Assembly (NCBI GenBank): GCA_022559845.1
Contig: CM040126.1
Span: forward strand, 143,104,064-143,168,063
Direction: 5' to 3'
From: Amorphophallus konjac
Taxonomy: Eukaryota > Streptophyta > Magnoliopsida > Alismatales > Araceae
Length of the DNA: 64,000 nt
The translations under genes and the position numbers were made by a program. Below, piece by piece: positions 35,973 through 48,138 of this stretch (positions within the stretch are counted from its first letter, which is position 1; every line of letters starts with the position of its first letter). Under the pieces are notes generated by a model that was not told the origin of the DNA, did not search any database, and saw nothing but the letters and a program-made list of their open reading frames with translations.

Positions 35973-36469
35973 ATGTGGTCTAACGACCTTGAGAGAATTG
36001 GTGATATGGCAACTAAAGGTCCTATGGCCGAAGGACATTCCATAAATAGACCTCCCTTTTTCAATGGGGCAAATTATCCTTATTGGAAAAACCGCATACA
36101 TGTCTTCATTAGAGCCCAGGATCATGAAGTCTGGCGAGTGATCAGTAAGCGACCATTTGAGCTGCCTCTAGACGAGGATACATAGACTAAAAAATAGATC
36201 AGGCAATCAACGTTGAACTGGGGTGCTAAGCACATCATGCAGTGCTCCCTTCATCCAACAGAGTACTCAAGGGTGTCAACTTGCACTACTACAAAAGAAA
36301 TGTGGAACCGCCTTGAGGTAATTTATGAAGGGACACGGCAGGTACGCGTAAGAAAAGAAAATATGTTGGTATCTGAATATGAAAAGTTTAGAATGAAATC
36401 TGATGAGTCCATTTCGGACATGTATGCTAGGCTAACCGTGATCACAAATGGCTTGACTGAGCTAGGTAA
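35973..36469 (+). pseudogene. gag: S5 Gag, N-terminal part (interrupted by S6)
   Basis: Begins MWSNDLERIGDMATKGPMAE, the same start as S4 Gag. It continues GHSINRPPFFNGANYPYWKN, a stop near 36182, and reopens with NWGAKHIMQCSLHPTEYSRV. It runs to MYARLTVITNGLTELG and is interrupted at 36469 by S6; the protein continues at 43407. The last bases GGTAA are the S6 target duplication. Confidence 0.9.
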
Positions 36470-37300
36470 TGATAGCACGAAGAGTGAGCTAGAAGGGGGG
36501 GGTGAATAGATCACTCTCCAATTTAAAATGATTTGAATTAAGAGCGATGAAATCCTAGTTGTAGTAAGTGAATATTACAGAATAACCCATAGATAGAGAC
36601 ACTAAGTAGAAACTAAACGAGAATGAGTTGAAATAGAACCGTGATCGAACAGCAGATGGGCTTGAACCACAACAAAAGATCAGCAGAACGAACCACACAG
36701 AAGTAGTCAACCAAGCACCCAACCACCAAGGAGACAAAGAGTTTTTAGGTGGTTCGATTGCGAACAGCAATCTACGTCCACCCCTTACTCCATAGGAGTA
36801 AGGCTTCCTTGCACAAAGCAATATAAAGCACAGCAGACTCAGTCTGCAGACATCCGCTGTCGCACAGCTTGCTACAAGGGAACAAATCCCTCAACACCGA
36901 TCCTGCAACCCACAGGATCTGAACCTGACCTTGTCCCAGCAAGATCAGAACTGGAGGACCAACCTCCCTTCCTCTAAACCAGAGGGTACACACGAGCGAA
37001 GTGCCTTCACTCGTAATTGGAGAACCAATCTCCCTTCCTCTAAGAACACTTAGAGGGTAACAAGACAGTATATAAGAAATTGGAGAAAACAACTTGAAAA
37101 TGAAGAAATGAGAAAAAATCAATCACTCAAAACATCAAAAAATGTAGCTTCCAGAGAAGCAATCTTCAAAGCTCTAAAACCCAGCAATGATCACACAAAC
37201 ACTTCAAGCTCTTCTCTCATATAGGGAAATTCTTCAGTGGCTGCAGATGCTCTCTTTCTTTTTCTATTCTTCAGAAGCTTTCTCTTGCAGCCTTCGACCT

Positions 37301-37308
37301 CTTTTATA
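37301..37308 (-). promoter_or_regulatory. S6 LTR TATA box
   Basis: Sense GCTATAAAAGAGG, upstream of a GA-rich leader and downstream of the array. Confidence 0.65.
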
Positions 37309-37589
37309 GCTAGAAGGAGGCGTGTGGTTAACACGATTCCCGCCCATTCCTTCTGGAAGAGTTGATCCCTTTTCGATTCCACGTGGCAGGACCATCCTTT
37401 CTCATTGTTCCCTCGGATCACGAGTCCTTAGTCCTGGTACATTGACTTCCACATGGAGTACGCTCACTGGTTTTGGGTTCGCTGAACAGCTGCTCGACCA
37501 GGTGACAGACCTGCCAAGCAAGAGAAGACATTAGTGGAAGCTACACTGATCACGAGCATGCACAAACATTGATTGAGCATAAGCCTAGA

Positions 37590-38400
37590 CATGCACAGGC
37601 CTTACATGCGTGAATGAAAAAAGGTTGCACCGACCTTATGCAACCCAATGCAAAGATTGCACGGGTATTATTGCACAATACAAAAAACAAAGCACGGACA
37701 CTAACATGCCTTCTATAAGAAAAACTACACCAACGATGAGATGCACTGAGATAGAAATTGCACCTAGTTCAAGTGCCCTAATGCAAAGAATGCATAGACT
37801 GTGATGTGCATAATAGAAGATATGCAAGACAAGAGGATGTGAACTGACCTGTTTAGCACAAAATGAACCCTGCACCGACTTAGTATGGGTAAGATAATGT
37901 AAGACTTGCAAAGACTTGAAATGCTTCGTAACACAAACATGCACGGACATAATTGCTCAGGACTGGAACAGTGCACAAACTCAAATCATGCCTAAGATAA
38001 GAAATTGCACCGACGTTGATCATGCATAAATGACATTTGCAACGACCTCGTATGTGTGTCCTAGCATCGAATGCACCGACTTGATGCGTGCAGAGTATGC
38101 ACCGACCTGTGCGAGCTAGAGCTTGCACCGAGGTTATACCTATAGCTTCTTATGCACGGAGTAGGCAAGAAAAAGTGCACAAACTTTAAATGTGCACAGA
38201 CTTTATGTGCACGGTGCGAGAATTGCACCGACTTGACTAATGCATGAACAGACAATGCAGCAACTTAGTCACGTGCAGCAACTAAGATTGCACCGACTAG
38301 ATGCTTGCATGCACAGACTCTACTCAGTTGAAAAAGCAGCATATGCACGGACGCAATGCAGGATGTACTAAGTATGCACAGACTATCTGAGTTGAACTAG
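37590..38400 (-). repeat. S6 U3 array of TGCACCGAC / TGCACAGACT motifs
   Basis: More than twenty copies, every 20-45 bases, repeated with few changes at 42540-43310 in the 5' LTR fragment. Same family of words as S3 and S4. Confidence 0.85.
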
Positions 38401-38501
38401 AGAATGTAGTATCTGAAAAATGAATAAGTGGAATGTATTGATATAGATCATCAAGAATGACATATAGTGTGAGACATCATCAAAACTGTAGGAGTGCAAC
38501 A

Positions 38502-40403
38502 ATGTCCCTCTTTTTGATGATGACAACACTATGAGTCAATTTATGTCAATATAATCAAGGTAGAGTGATCAAACAGTAAGCGCACTAAAGGCTGCCAATG
38601 CAAGACACTCTCTCCACCATATGACTCTTCCTCCTGTCTCTCCCCCTCAGATGCAAAACCTGTCTCTCCCTATCATGACTCTCCTCCTCTTGACTCTCTC
38701 CCCCTCAAAACCTGTCTCTCCCTATCATGACTATCTCCCCCTTAAACTTGACTCACCCTCTCCCCCTTTGACATCATCAAAAGGAGATAAAAGAGATATG
38801 CAGCCGTTGGAGAGTGGAGAGGAAAACGCAGTATGTTCATAGTGAGAATAACCCATGATCATATCTTAAAATATTAAGTGGGGCACTAAAACACGTGTAG
38901 ATTCTTCAAATCACATTATCAAGAAAGACTTAGAAGAGAATGTGAAGTTTATCTGCGTACAGAAGATATAATGAGGAAGCAAGAGTGTACAGATATGTCA
39001 AGAAAGATCTGATCAAAACTATACGAGATAGACTGCAAGAGACTGATCCTCAGAAATAGGTACTTGAAGTATTGAGGACAAACAATCCACAAACTCGCAC
39101 AACGTGAGGGATTTTAGTAAACCATATTTTTCTTTAAGAAGCAGTATATAGAGCACTGAGTAAATTGGTAAATCACATCCTTGACATTAAGGAGACACCT
39201 TGATCAGAGGCCGGACTCCCCAGTTACTCAATGTGAAAATCATATTACCTCTCTTTTTAGAGAACAGAGTTAGTAATTGTGGCTTTTTACGTGAGGAGAC
39301 ACCTTGATCAGAGGCCAGACTCTCCAGTTACTCACCAATTTATTACCATTGCTCTGTCATTATCAAAAAATTTCACTTCTTAATAGAGATAATATGACAC
39401 CTCATGACTAAGGAAAGTTTTCATTTCTCTTTGATGAAACACTCAGTTTCTTAGTGATCAGACCATTGCTCTGAGCAAATAAATTTTTTGTTTTATTTTT
39501 ATCCCTTGATATTGTTGATATGAAGTGTTTGAAACCAATACCTACCATAAACACTGATTCTTAAGGAATGAGATCCTTGAGGTCTAGGTTTCAAGTTTCT
39601 ATCAGAGTTCATGACATATTAGTTTAACTTGTTCCATGATCATGAAATGTGTAAGGAGATATACTTCAAACATCTTATCCAAGTCTTTGCTACGTTACGA
39701 GACAAAAGATTCTAGCTGAGCTTTAGTGGTTCAAACTTAAGAATTTAAGACAAGCATGGGATTCTACTTGATGTGAATGATTGTATTAAAGCTTTCACAA
39801 GAAACAACAGCAACATACATCTCTCACATGCTTCTAAATCAGTCAATCTTCACATGCTAACCAGCTCCCCTCACAAAATATAACAATTTATATAAGCAAA
39901 CACTCCTTCTCAGAGACAACTCCCCCTCACTCAATGATCTGTTATACATGTATGGCGCATGCAGTATATGCAAATGCACAGACCCCTCAGCTTAACAGCT
40001 AGCGTATGAACATAGATAGGACTCCCCCTTACATTATGACATGGTAAGCAGACATACTCATGTTGAGTGGTTAAGAGCTTAGAGAAAAAAAAAATTATTC
40101 ATGGAAGCAAAGCATTTGATTCAAGAGAGTGTAAGTCAAAAACATGAGGGCATTTTATTCATGAAGCTAAGATTTAAAAATTTTTAACTCTCTCCTTAAA
40201 GATTTAAATTTGTCATTATCCAGTGGCTTAGTGAAGATATCAACTACTTGGTTTACAGTGCCTACATGGATTAGTTCAAAATTTCCTTTGGAAACCTCAT
40301 CCCTAAGAAAATGATGTCTTATTTATCTGTGTTTGGTTCAAGAATGCAAAATAGGATTCTTGGCTAGATTAATGGCACTAGTATTGTCACAATATATAGG
40401 TGT
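38502..40403 (-). other. S6 3' non-coding region with polypurine tracts
   Basis: Sense purine tracts at about 38506, 38641, 38697, 38727, 38758, 39917 and 40023 (GAGGGGGAG, AAAGGGGGAGAG and similar). Two copies of the conserved hairpin at 39190-39230 and 39291-39336. No gene. Similar to S4 26755-28599 although the LTR arrays of the two have diverged. Confidence 0.7.
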
Positions 40404-42480
40404 TCACCCCAGGTCTACTTGGTAGTCCTGAAGTTGGTGTTTGATCAAAATGAATTGTGTACCACAACTCCTTGCAGCTTTGTACTCAGCCTCTGCAGTA
40501 GAGAGGACCACTGAGTGTTGCTTCTTGGAACCCCAAGAGACTAAACACCCACCTATATCACAATGTCCACTAGTGCTTTTTCTATCCAACATACACCCAG
40601 CATAGTCAGCATCTGTATAAGCAACAAGATCTAAAGTGTGTGATGCAGAAAACCATAAGCCTAGGGTGTGTGTAGCAGATAAGTATCTGAATATTCTTTT
40701 TATAGCTGCTATGTGTAATTCAGTGGGTCTAGATTGATACCTAGCACACATTTCTACACTGAATTGTATATCAGGTCTCGTGGCAGTTAAGTAGAGCAAG
40801 GATCCAATCATACCTCGGTATAGTTTTGCATCAACTTCTTTACCTGATTTATCTACATCCAATGATGTGTTGGTACTCATTGGTGTTGTGATGTGCTTTA
40901 AATTATTCATGCCAAACCTCTTGAGAATGTCCAATGTGTATTTGGTCTGGTTGATGAAGCATCCATCCTCCAACTGATGTACCTGTAAGCCATGAAAGTA
41001 TTTTAATTCACCTACCAAACTCATTTCAAACTCAGCAGCCATCAATTGAGAGAATTCATTGCATAGTTCAGTACTTGTTGAACCGAAGATAATATCATCT
41101 ACATATACCTGAACTATGATGAGGTCTTTATTTGAACTCTTGGTGAATAAGGTTTGATCCACCTTACCTATGTGGTAGACCTTGCTGATCAGAAATTCTG
41201 TTAGTCTCTCGTACCAGGCTAGGGGAGCCTGCTTTAGACCGTACAGGGTTTTATTCAACCTGAAAACTTGGTTAGGTTGAGGGGAAAATTGAAATCCGGG
41301 AGGTTACTCAACAAAAACTTCCTCTTTGATAATTCCATTTAAAAATGCACTCTTAACGTCCATTTGTTGAAGTTTTATATTTTTAGAGCAAGCGAAATCC
41401 AGTAAAATCCTAATAGCTTCCATCCTAGCAACAGGTGCATAGGATTCATCGAAATCAACACCAAATTCCTGACAGTAGCCCTTGGCTACTAGTCTGGCTT
41501 TATTTCTAGAGATAATACCATCTTCATTCATTTTATTCTTAAACACCCACTTAGTTCCTATGACATTAGTATTTTCTGGTCTTGGAACAAGCTCCCACAC
41601 ATTGTTTCGTTCAAACTATCCTAGTTCCTCATTCATTGCATTAACCCAACCTTCATCTTTTAAAGCTTCTTTAACATTTTTGGGTTCTATTTGTGAGACC
41701 AAGGCAACTAGGTCTTGATTTTGAACATTTCTAAAATGAGATGTTGTCCTAGGGGGATCATTCAAATCTCCTATGATGTTTTGGACAGGATGGTCTTTTA
41801 GAAATCTAACATTTATTAAAGACTCACCTGTTTCAGCTGGCCTTACCTGATTGGGATCGTCTGGTGTTTCATTTGGCTGAAACTCCTTTTCTTCCTTATC
41901 TTCTAGGAATTCTCCATCATCCTTTCACTCCTTGTCATCATTTTCAAATTTAGTAGCACCTTTTGTTTCATCAAAAAGGACATGTGGAGACTCTTCAATT
42001 TTTTGTTCAACAATGTTAAAAACTCTATATGCACTAGAAACTTCAGAGTATCTTAAAAATATTTCAGGATAGCTTTTAGCATCAAATTTATCTAGGTCCT
42101 TCTTGTCATTATTATAGATAAAACATTTAGCACCAAAAATCTTGAAATGAGCTAAGTTTTGTTTCTTACCTTTCAATAGCTCATAAAGAGTTTTCTTGTG
42201 AAATGGTCTTACCATGGCCCTATTGATTGTATAAGTTGTTATATTGGCCGCCTCTGCCCAAAACTTCCTTGGTAGCTGACTCTCGATCAGCATAGTTCGA
42301 GCCATTTTCACAATGGTTTGATTTCTTCTCTCCACAATTCCATTCTGCTCTGGTATCCTGGGAGAAGAAAACTTGTATGTTAGTCGCTCAGTTTCACAAA
42401 GATCAGAAAACATGGAGTTTTCAAACTCACCTCCATGGTCAGATTGAATTGAGCAAATTTTGTGTTTTCCTTCTTGTTAC
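40404..42480 (-). pseudogene. pol: S6 Pol, truncated (integrase end, RT, RNase H)
   Basis: 41925-42413: integrase core end (PEQNGIVERRNQT) to the linker; 41304-41600: RT N-terminus ([14 protein letters not shown] ... [12 protein letters not shown]); 40404-41258: RT with YVDDIIFG and RNase H with DADYAG, DRKSTSGHC and STAEAEY, 284 residues open. Between pieces there are stops near 41613 and 41305. The gene starts abruptly at 42480, where it is fused to LTR sequence, so the integrase lacks its zinc domain and first catalytic Asp. Confidence 0.88.
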
Positions 42481-42482
42481 AG

Positions 42483-43401
42483 ACATTGATTGAGCATAAG
42501 CCAAGACATGCATAGGTCTTACGTGCATGCATGAACAAAGGTTGCACCGACCTTATGCAACCCAATGCAAAGATTGCACGGGTATTATTGCACAATACAA
42601 AAAACAAAGCACGGACACTAACATGCCTTCTATCAGAAAAACTACACCAACGATGAGATCCACCGAGATAAAAATTGCACCTAGTTCAGGTGCCCTAATG
42701 CAAAGAATGCACAGACTGTGATGTGCATAATAGAAGATATGCAAGACAAGAGGATGTGCACTGACCTGTTTAGCACAAAATGAACCATGCACCGACTTAG
42801 TATGGGTAAGATAATGTAGGACTTGCACAGACTTAAAATGCTTCGTCACACAAACATGCACGGACATAATTGCTTAGGACTTGAACAGTGCACAGACTCA
42901 AATCATGCCTAAGACAAGAAATTGCACCGACGTTGATCATGCATAAATGACATTTGCACCAACCTCATATGTGTGTCCTGGCATCAAATGCACTGACTTG
43001 ATGTGTGCAGAGTATGCACCGACCTGTGCGAGCCAAAGCTTGCACCGAGGTTATACCTATAGCTTCTTATGCACGGACTAGGCAAGAACGAGTGCACAAA
43101 CTTTATGTGCACGGTGCGAGAATTGCACCGACTTGACTAATGCATGAAGAGACAATGCAGCGACTTAGTCGCGTGCAGCAACTAAGATTAAACCAACTAG
43201 ATGCTTGCATGCACAGACTCTACTCAGTTGAAAAAGAAGCATGTGCACTGACGCAATGCAGGATGTACTAAGTATGCACAGACTATCTGAGTAGAACTAG
43301 AGAATGCAGTATCTGAAAAATGAATAAGTGGAATGTATTAATATAGATCATCAAGATTGACTTATAGTGTGAGACATCATCAAAATTGTAGGAGTGCAAT
43401 A
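42483..43401 (-). repeat. S6 5' LTR, outer fragment
   Basis: Repeats 37566-38501 at about 95 percent by eye. Contains only U3 with its motif array. The junction with pol at 42478-42483 marks an internal deletion. Confidence 0.9.
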
Positions 43402-43406
43402 GGTAA

Positions 43407-45190
43407 GACATATTCTGAGCAGGAGATAGTAAGGAAGATTTTGAGATCACTAACCCCTATTTGGCATACAAAGGCCACAGTGTTTGAAGAATCAAAAGAC
43501 TTAACTACCCTCAAGGTAGAAGAACTCATAGGGTCCCTGATGACCTATGAGATGAATTTGAAGAATAAAGAGGCTGAGGTAAGTAAAAAGAAGCTTCTGG
43601 CACTTAAAGTTGGACCAAGCACTAAGGACTTGTCTGAAGATGAAGAGCCTTCAACTAGCAACACTGAAGAGGATGGAGTTGCTCTATTGACAAGGAAGTG
43701 CAGAAGATTTTTAAGAAAGGATGGTACAAGCTTCACTAAGAAGAAGCCCCAGGTAAAAAGAGGTTTCAGGCCAAGACCGGAAAATGTTAAAAAGTCTGAA
43801 AAGCTTGTCTGCTACTCTTGCAGGAAACCAGGACACATCAAGTCTAAGTGTCTAGAAGGAGCTATGAAAGCTATGCCTAAGTGGAAGAGCAAGAAGAAGC
43901 AAGCCATGGTATGCACTTGGAGTGTTGAAGAAGAGGAAGAGACTGAAGACAACTCCTCTAAAGAAGAAAAAGATGATCTCTACCTAATGGCCAAAGGAGA
44001 AAATGACAGCGAGGTGAGCACTCCCTTTGAGCATTTCTCTACTGATGATTGGGAAGAAGCTTACTTCGAATTGATGAATAAGTATGAAGTATACAGAAAA
44101 GAACATAAAACCTTAAAGAAGAAGGTTGACTCCTGTGGGCTTGATAAAAATCTTAATGAAAAGATAATCTCTCTAGAAACTAAAATTGAAGATCTAAGAA
44201 AAATGAATGAAAATCTTGAAGAAGGAAGAAAAGAGATGAGAGATTTGGAAGATGAAAATGAAAAACTAAGAGATGAAATTGATGAATTGAAACTAAAAAT
44301 GCAAAGCTATTTTAAGGACAACAATCTGTGCAATGAAAAGTCAGAAGCCTTTGAACAAGTCAATTCACAACTGTTGAAAGAAAATAAAAAACTTCAAAAG
44401 GACCTAGCAGATAAACAAACCTCACTTGAAAAATTTGTTGATGGGAGTGAAAACTTGAATGCCCTGCTAGGAACTAAAATAAACTTCAACAGAGAAGGGC
44501 TAGGATATGAGACAACCAAAAAGAAAACTTTTGGGCTGAAAACTACCACCTTTATCTTATCTTCCAAAGCATCAACCTCCAAAACAATACACCATGAAAA
44601 TGTTGAAAATAAAGGAAAAGAAAAAAATAGGAGAATCAATCAACAAAACTTCTCAAAAACCCCAAAAGGTTAACCAACAATCCCAAACAGACCGACACCC
44701 ATCCAAGCATCAGCCAGCACATTTCAATAGAAGAAACAATTACAATGTTGGAATAGGTCGGGACAATCCACGGAACAGGTCGACACCGACATGGTCAAAC
44801 ATCCAACATTATCCCAAGTTTGCACCAACAGGTCGACACTTTCAGTACAGGAGGTCGACACATCCTTCATCCAGAAACAACCATAGATGGATAGAACCTG
44901 AGATAGGTCGAGACTTTACCGTCTATAGGTCGACACCTCCATGGGCTAGGAGCAGTTATGTTCCCTATGGTCATAGGTTCACTCAACCTCAACAACCTAG
45001 GCACTATAACACCTCCTATTCCTCTGGACCAACCAACTAGAACAAATGGTCTAACAAACAATCCTTTTCCACCATTCCCAAAAACCATAAAGTTCAAAAG
45101 ACTAAGGAGAAGAAAAACTAAAACTCCCAGCAAAGTAAAAATCCTAAGAAAGTCTGGATTTCAAAATCTGTGCTATCTTGCTTGACCGAA
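43407..45190 (+). pseudogene. gag: S5 Gag, C-terminal part, frameshifted
   Basis: Resumes right after S6 with GKTYSEQEIVRKILRSLTPI, the direct continuation of NGLTEL. Zinc knuckle CYSCRKPGHIKSKC near 43810-43850, acidic region, coiled coil about 44090-44440, then LLGTKINFNREGLGYETTKK. The open frame stops at 44673; a shift to another frame near 44600-44660 continues as an Arg/Asn/His-rich basic tail to about 45190. The tail contains six copies of a DNA motif that also forms the LTR array. Confidence 0.88.
44755..44936 (+). repeat. AGGTCGACAC repeats inside S5 gag coding sequence
   Basis: Six copies of AGGTCGACAC or one-base variants at 44755, 44777, 44830, 44852, 44905 and 44927, arranged as three pairs with 22-base spacing. 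They encode GR(D/H)F...RST(P/H)P-like pieces. The core GTCGACAC equals the U3 array word of the same element. Confidence 0.85.
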
Positions 45191-45249
45191 ATGAAGAAAT
45201 TATTGGGACCCAATTATCCTTGGGTTCCAAACATTGTCACTTAATTCCT

Positions 45250-48138
45250 TACGCAGGAGTGTCTTGCAGCTGTGCATAACCGCTAGTATCTTGAGAGTGG
45301 CTACTCAAGACACATGACTGGAGATAGAACCAAGTTCTGTCTCCTGGTTGAAAAGGAAGCTGGACATGTTACGTTTGGAGGAAACAACAAAGGGAAGATC
45401 ATCAGTACAGGTAAAGTTGGTAAGAACCCCTCCAACTCGATTGATAATGTATTACTTGTTGATGGTCTGGAGTATAATCTGCTGAGCATAAGTCAACTGT
45501 GTGATAAAGGTCATACTGTAGTCTTTGACTCTAATGAATGTAGGATCTTGCACCCTAATTCAATGGAAACCAAGTTTTCTAGTAAAAGAGTCAATAACGT
45601 GTATATGATTGACTTAGATGACCCTGCTCACATAAATCTTTGTCTTGCTGCACCCAAATCTGAATTAGCATGTTTGTGGCATCGCAGACTAGGTCATGTT
45701 AGCTACAATACTATTCATAAATTGGTGAAGCATTCTATTGTCAAAGGTCTGCCTGAAATAAAGTTCAAACTGAACACTAAGATTTGTGATACATGTGCTC
45801 AAGGAAAACAAACTAGAAACTCATTTAAAAGCAGAACTGAAAGCTCATCATCTAAATCACTTGAACTAATCCATATGGACTTGTTTGGTTCAACCAAAAC
45901 AGCTAGCTTAAGTGGTAAAAGATATGGTTATGTTTTGGTGGATGACTTTACTAGATTCACTTGGTTATTTTATCTTGCACATAAAAATAATGCCTTTGAT
46001 GAGTTTCAGGCACTGTATATGCAAGTGAAGCAAGGTGGTAAGTTTAAGATTTCCAACATAATTTCAGATCATGGCGGTGAATTCGATAATGCTGATTTTG
46101 AAAATTTGTGTAGGTCTGAAGGAATCATTCATAAGTTTTCATCACCAAGGACTCCTGAACAAAATGGGGTAGTTGAGAGGAAGAACAGAACTCTCATAGA
46201 GATGGCAGGCACAATGCTTGCTGAAAGGCATCTACCAAGGAGATTTTGGACAGAAGCGATAAACACTGCATGTTATATCATCAATCGCTCAATGGTAAGG
46301 CCACTCACCAAAATGACCCCTTATGAGCTGCTAAATGGTAAAAAGCCATCTCTCTTTCACATGAAAGTTTTTGGGTCAAAGTGCTTTGTTCATAACCATG
46401 ATAAAACAGTTCTGGACAAGTTTGAGCCCAAGAGCGAAGAAGGAATATTCCTTGGGTACTCTGATAAGTCTAGAGCTTATAGAGTCTATAATCTTAAGAC
46501 CCTTTGTGTGGAAGAATCCCCTCACATCACCTTTGATGAAATTGGTCATAACAACATTTGCAGGGAAGATGATGATGGGGAATTACTGAACATAAAAGGA
46601 AAAGAGGAACTTCCACATGAGGAGACACAAGCAAATGAAGACCAAGAAGGGCCAAGCAATGATCCGGTCACCGAAGCAAATGAAGGTAACACTCAGCCTG
46701 ATTTAAGAGTGTTAAAAGATCATCCCTTAGAAAACATCTTAGGTAATCTGCATGACCGAACAAAAACTAGGTCTCATTTCAAAATTATGGATGAAATTGA
46801 ACAACTTGCTCTTGTATCTCAAACTGAACCCAAAAATATTGTAGAGGCCTTAAAAGATGATAGCTGGATAAACTCCATGCATGACGAATTAAACCAGTTT
46901 GAAAGAAACAAAGTCTGGCATCTAGTTCCCATGCCTCAAGAGAAATCAGTCATATGAACTAAATGGGGTTTTAGAAATAAACTAAGTGAAGATGGAAAGA
47001 TAATAAGAAACAAATCTAGATTGGTGGCTCAGGGGTATAATCAAGAATTTGACATAGATTATGAAGACTCTTTTGCACCTGTTGCTAGACTAGATGCCAT
47101 TAGAATTTTGCTAGCATTTACATGTTCTCATAAAATCAAACTGCAGCAAATGGATGTTAAGAGTGCTTTTCTAAATGGTCTTATTAAAGAAGAAGTCTAT
47201 GTAGAGCAACCCCCCAATTTTGAATGCACATATTTCAAAGATCATGTTTATAAGTTGGACAGGGCTTTAAATGTCTTGAAGCAGGCACCTAGAGCTTGGT
47301 ATGACATACTAAGCTCATACCTCACCGAACAAGGGTATTCAAGAGGTAATGTAGACTAGACACTATTCACCAAGAAAAAAGGTAAGGATATCTTGATAGT
47401 TCAGATTTATGTGGATGACATAATGTTTGGATCCACTAAACCTCAAATGTGTGAGAAGTTTACAAAACTCATGACCAATGAATTTGAAATGAGTCTAATG
47501 GGTGAGCTTCAATTCTTTCTTGGCTTGCAGATTAATCAAAGCAAAGAAGGATGTTTTATCAATCAAGCCAAATATGTGAAAGAGTTACTGAAAAAGTTTG
47601 ATCTGACAAACTGTAAACCATTAGGAACTCCAATGGGGACTGCCACTTCACTGGATGCAGATGAACAAGGTACACTTGTAGATGCAAAGAGGTACAAAGG
47701 TATGATCGGGTCATTACTCTATCTAACTGCATCTAGACCAGACATTCAGTTTAGTGTTTGCCTTTGTGCTAGATTTCAGTCTAGTCCTAGAGAGTCCTAC
47801 TTGACTGCTGTCAAGCGTATTTTTAGATACCTTGCTGGCACTCAAGAATTAGGATTATGGTATCCTACATCTTGTGAGCTTTCACATATTTCTTATTCAG
47901 ATGTAGATTATGCAGGATGCAAACTGGACCGCAAGAGCACTAGTGGCTATTGCCAAATTCTTAGTGGGTGTTTGGCTTCTTTGGCCTCCAAGAAATAGCA
48001 CTCGGTTGCCCTCGCAACTGCAGAGGCAGAATATGTTGCTGTAAGAAGTTGTGGCACCTAAGTACTGTGGATCAAACACCAACTTGAAGACTATCAAATA
48101 GATCTTGGTTGTGTTCCCATTCTATGTGATAACACAAG
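45250..48138 (+). pseudogene. pol: S5 Pol (protease, integrase, RT, RNase H), four stops, cut by S7
   Basis: Protease site reads ESGYSRHMTG (about 45290-45325) where DSGCSRHMTG is expected: the catalytic Asp is Glu, so protease should be dead. 45314-46957: integrase with HRRLGH...CDTCAQGK and D-D-E core (HMDLFG, SDHGGEF, PEQNGVVERKN), then the start of RT. The same frame continues through TGA 46955, TAG 47357, TAG 47996 and TAA 48059; RT YVDDIMFG near 47406 and RNase H DRKSTSGYC near 47930. Three of the four stops fit a C-to-T change of CAG or CAA. It ends inside RNase H (VPILCDNTS) at the S7 insertion. Confidence 0.9.

Larger units (their letters stand above)
36470..38501 (-). repeat. S6 3' LTR, 2032 bp
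   Basis: Starts TGATAGCACGAAG, ends GTGCAACA before the polypurine tract. Terminal hairpin GAGTGAGCTA...TAGATCACTC (9 of 10 pairs). Frame hairpins at 36741-36810 (GATTGC-GAACA-GCAATC; CCTTACTCC-ATA-GGAGTAAGG), further stem-loops to about 37060 such as CCTCTAAG-AACA-CTTAGAGG, then TATA near 37301 and the motif array. Confidence 0.9.
36470..43401 (-). mobile_element. S6: Sirevirus element with large 5' deletion, GGTAA target duplication
   Basis: GGTAA flanks both ends (36465-36469 and 43402-43406), inside S5 gag. 3' LTR 36470-38501, 3' non-coding region, pol pieces 40404-42480, then only the outer 919 bases of the 5' LTR (42483-43401). Missing: rest of the 5' LTR, primer site, gag, protease and the N-terminal half of integrase. 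The outer LTR end reads GCAATA instead of GCAACA. Confidence 0.92.
34209..48138 (+). mobile_element. S5: Sirevirus-type Ty1/copia element (carries S6)
   Basis: Plus strand: 5' LTR 34209-35946, primer site, gag split by S6, protease-integrase-RT-RNase H to 48138, where S7 is inserted inside RNase H (left flank ACAAG). Its 3' end and 3' LTR are outside the window. Confidence 0.9.

Noticed and set aside
37590..38400. CRISPR-like array
   Set aside because: Words of about 10 bases, imperfect, with irregular spacing inside a eukaryotic LTR; nothing like repeat-spacer order or cas genes.
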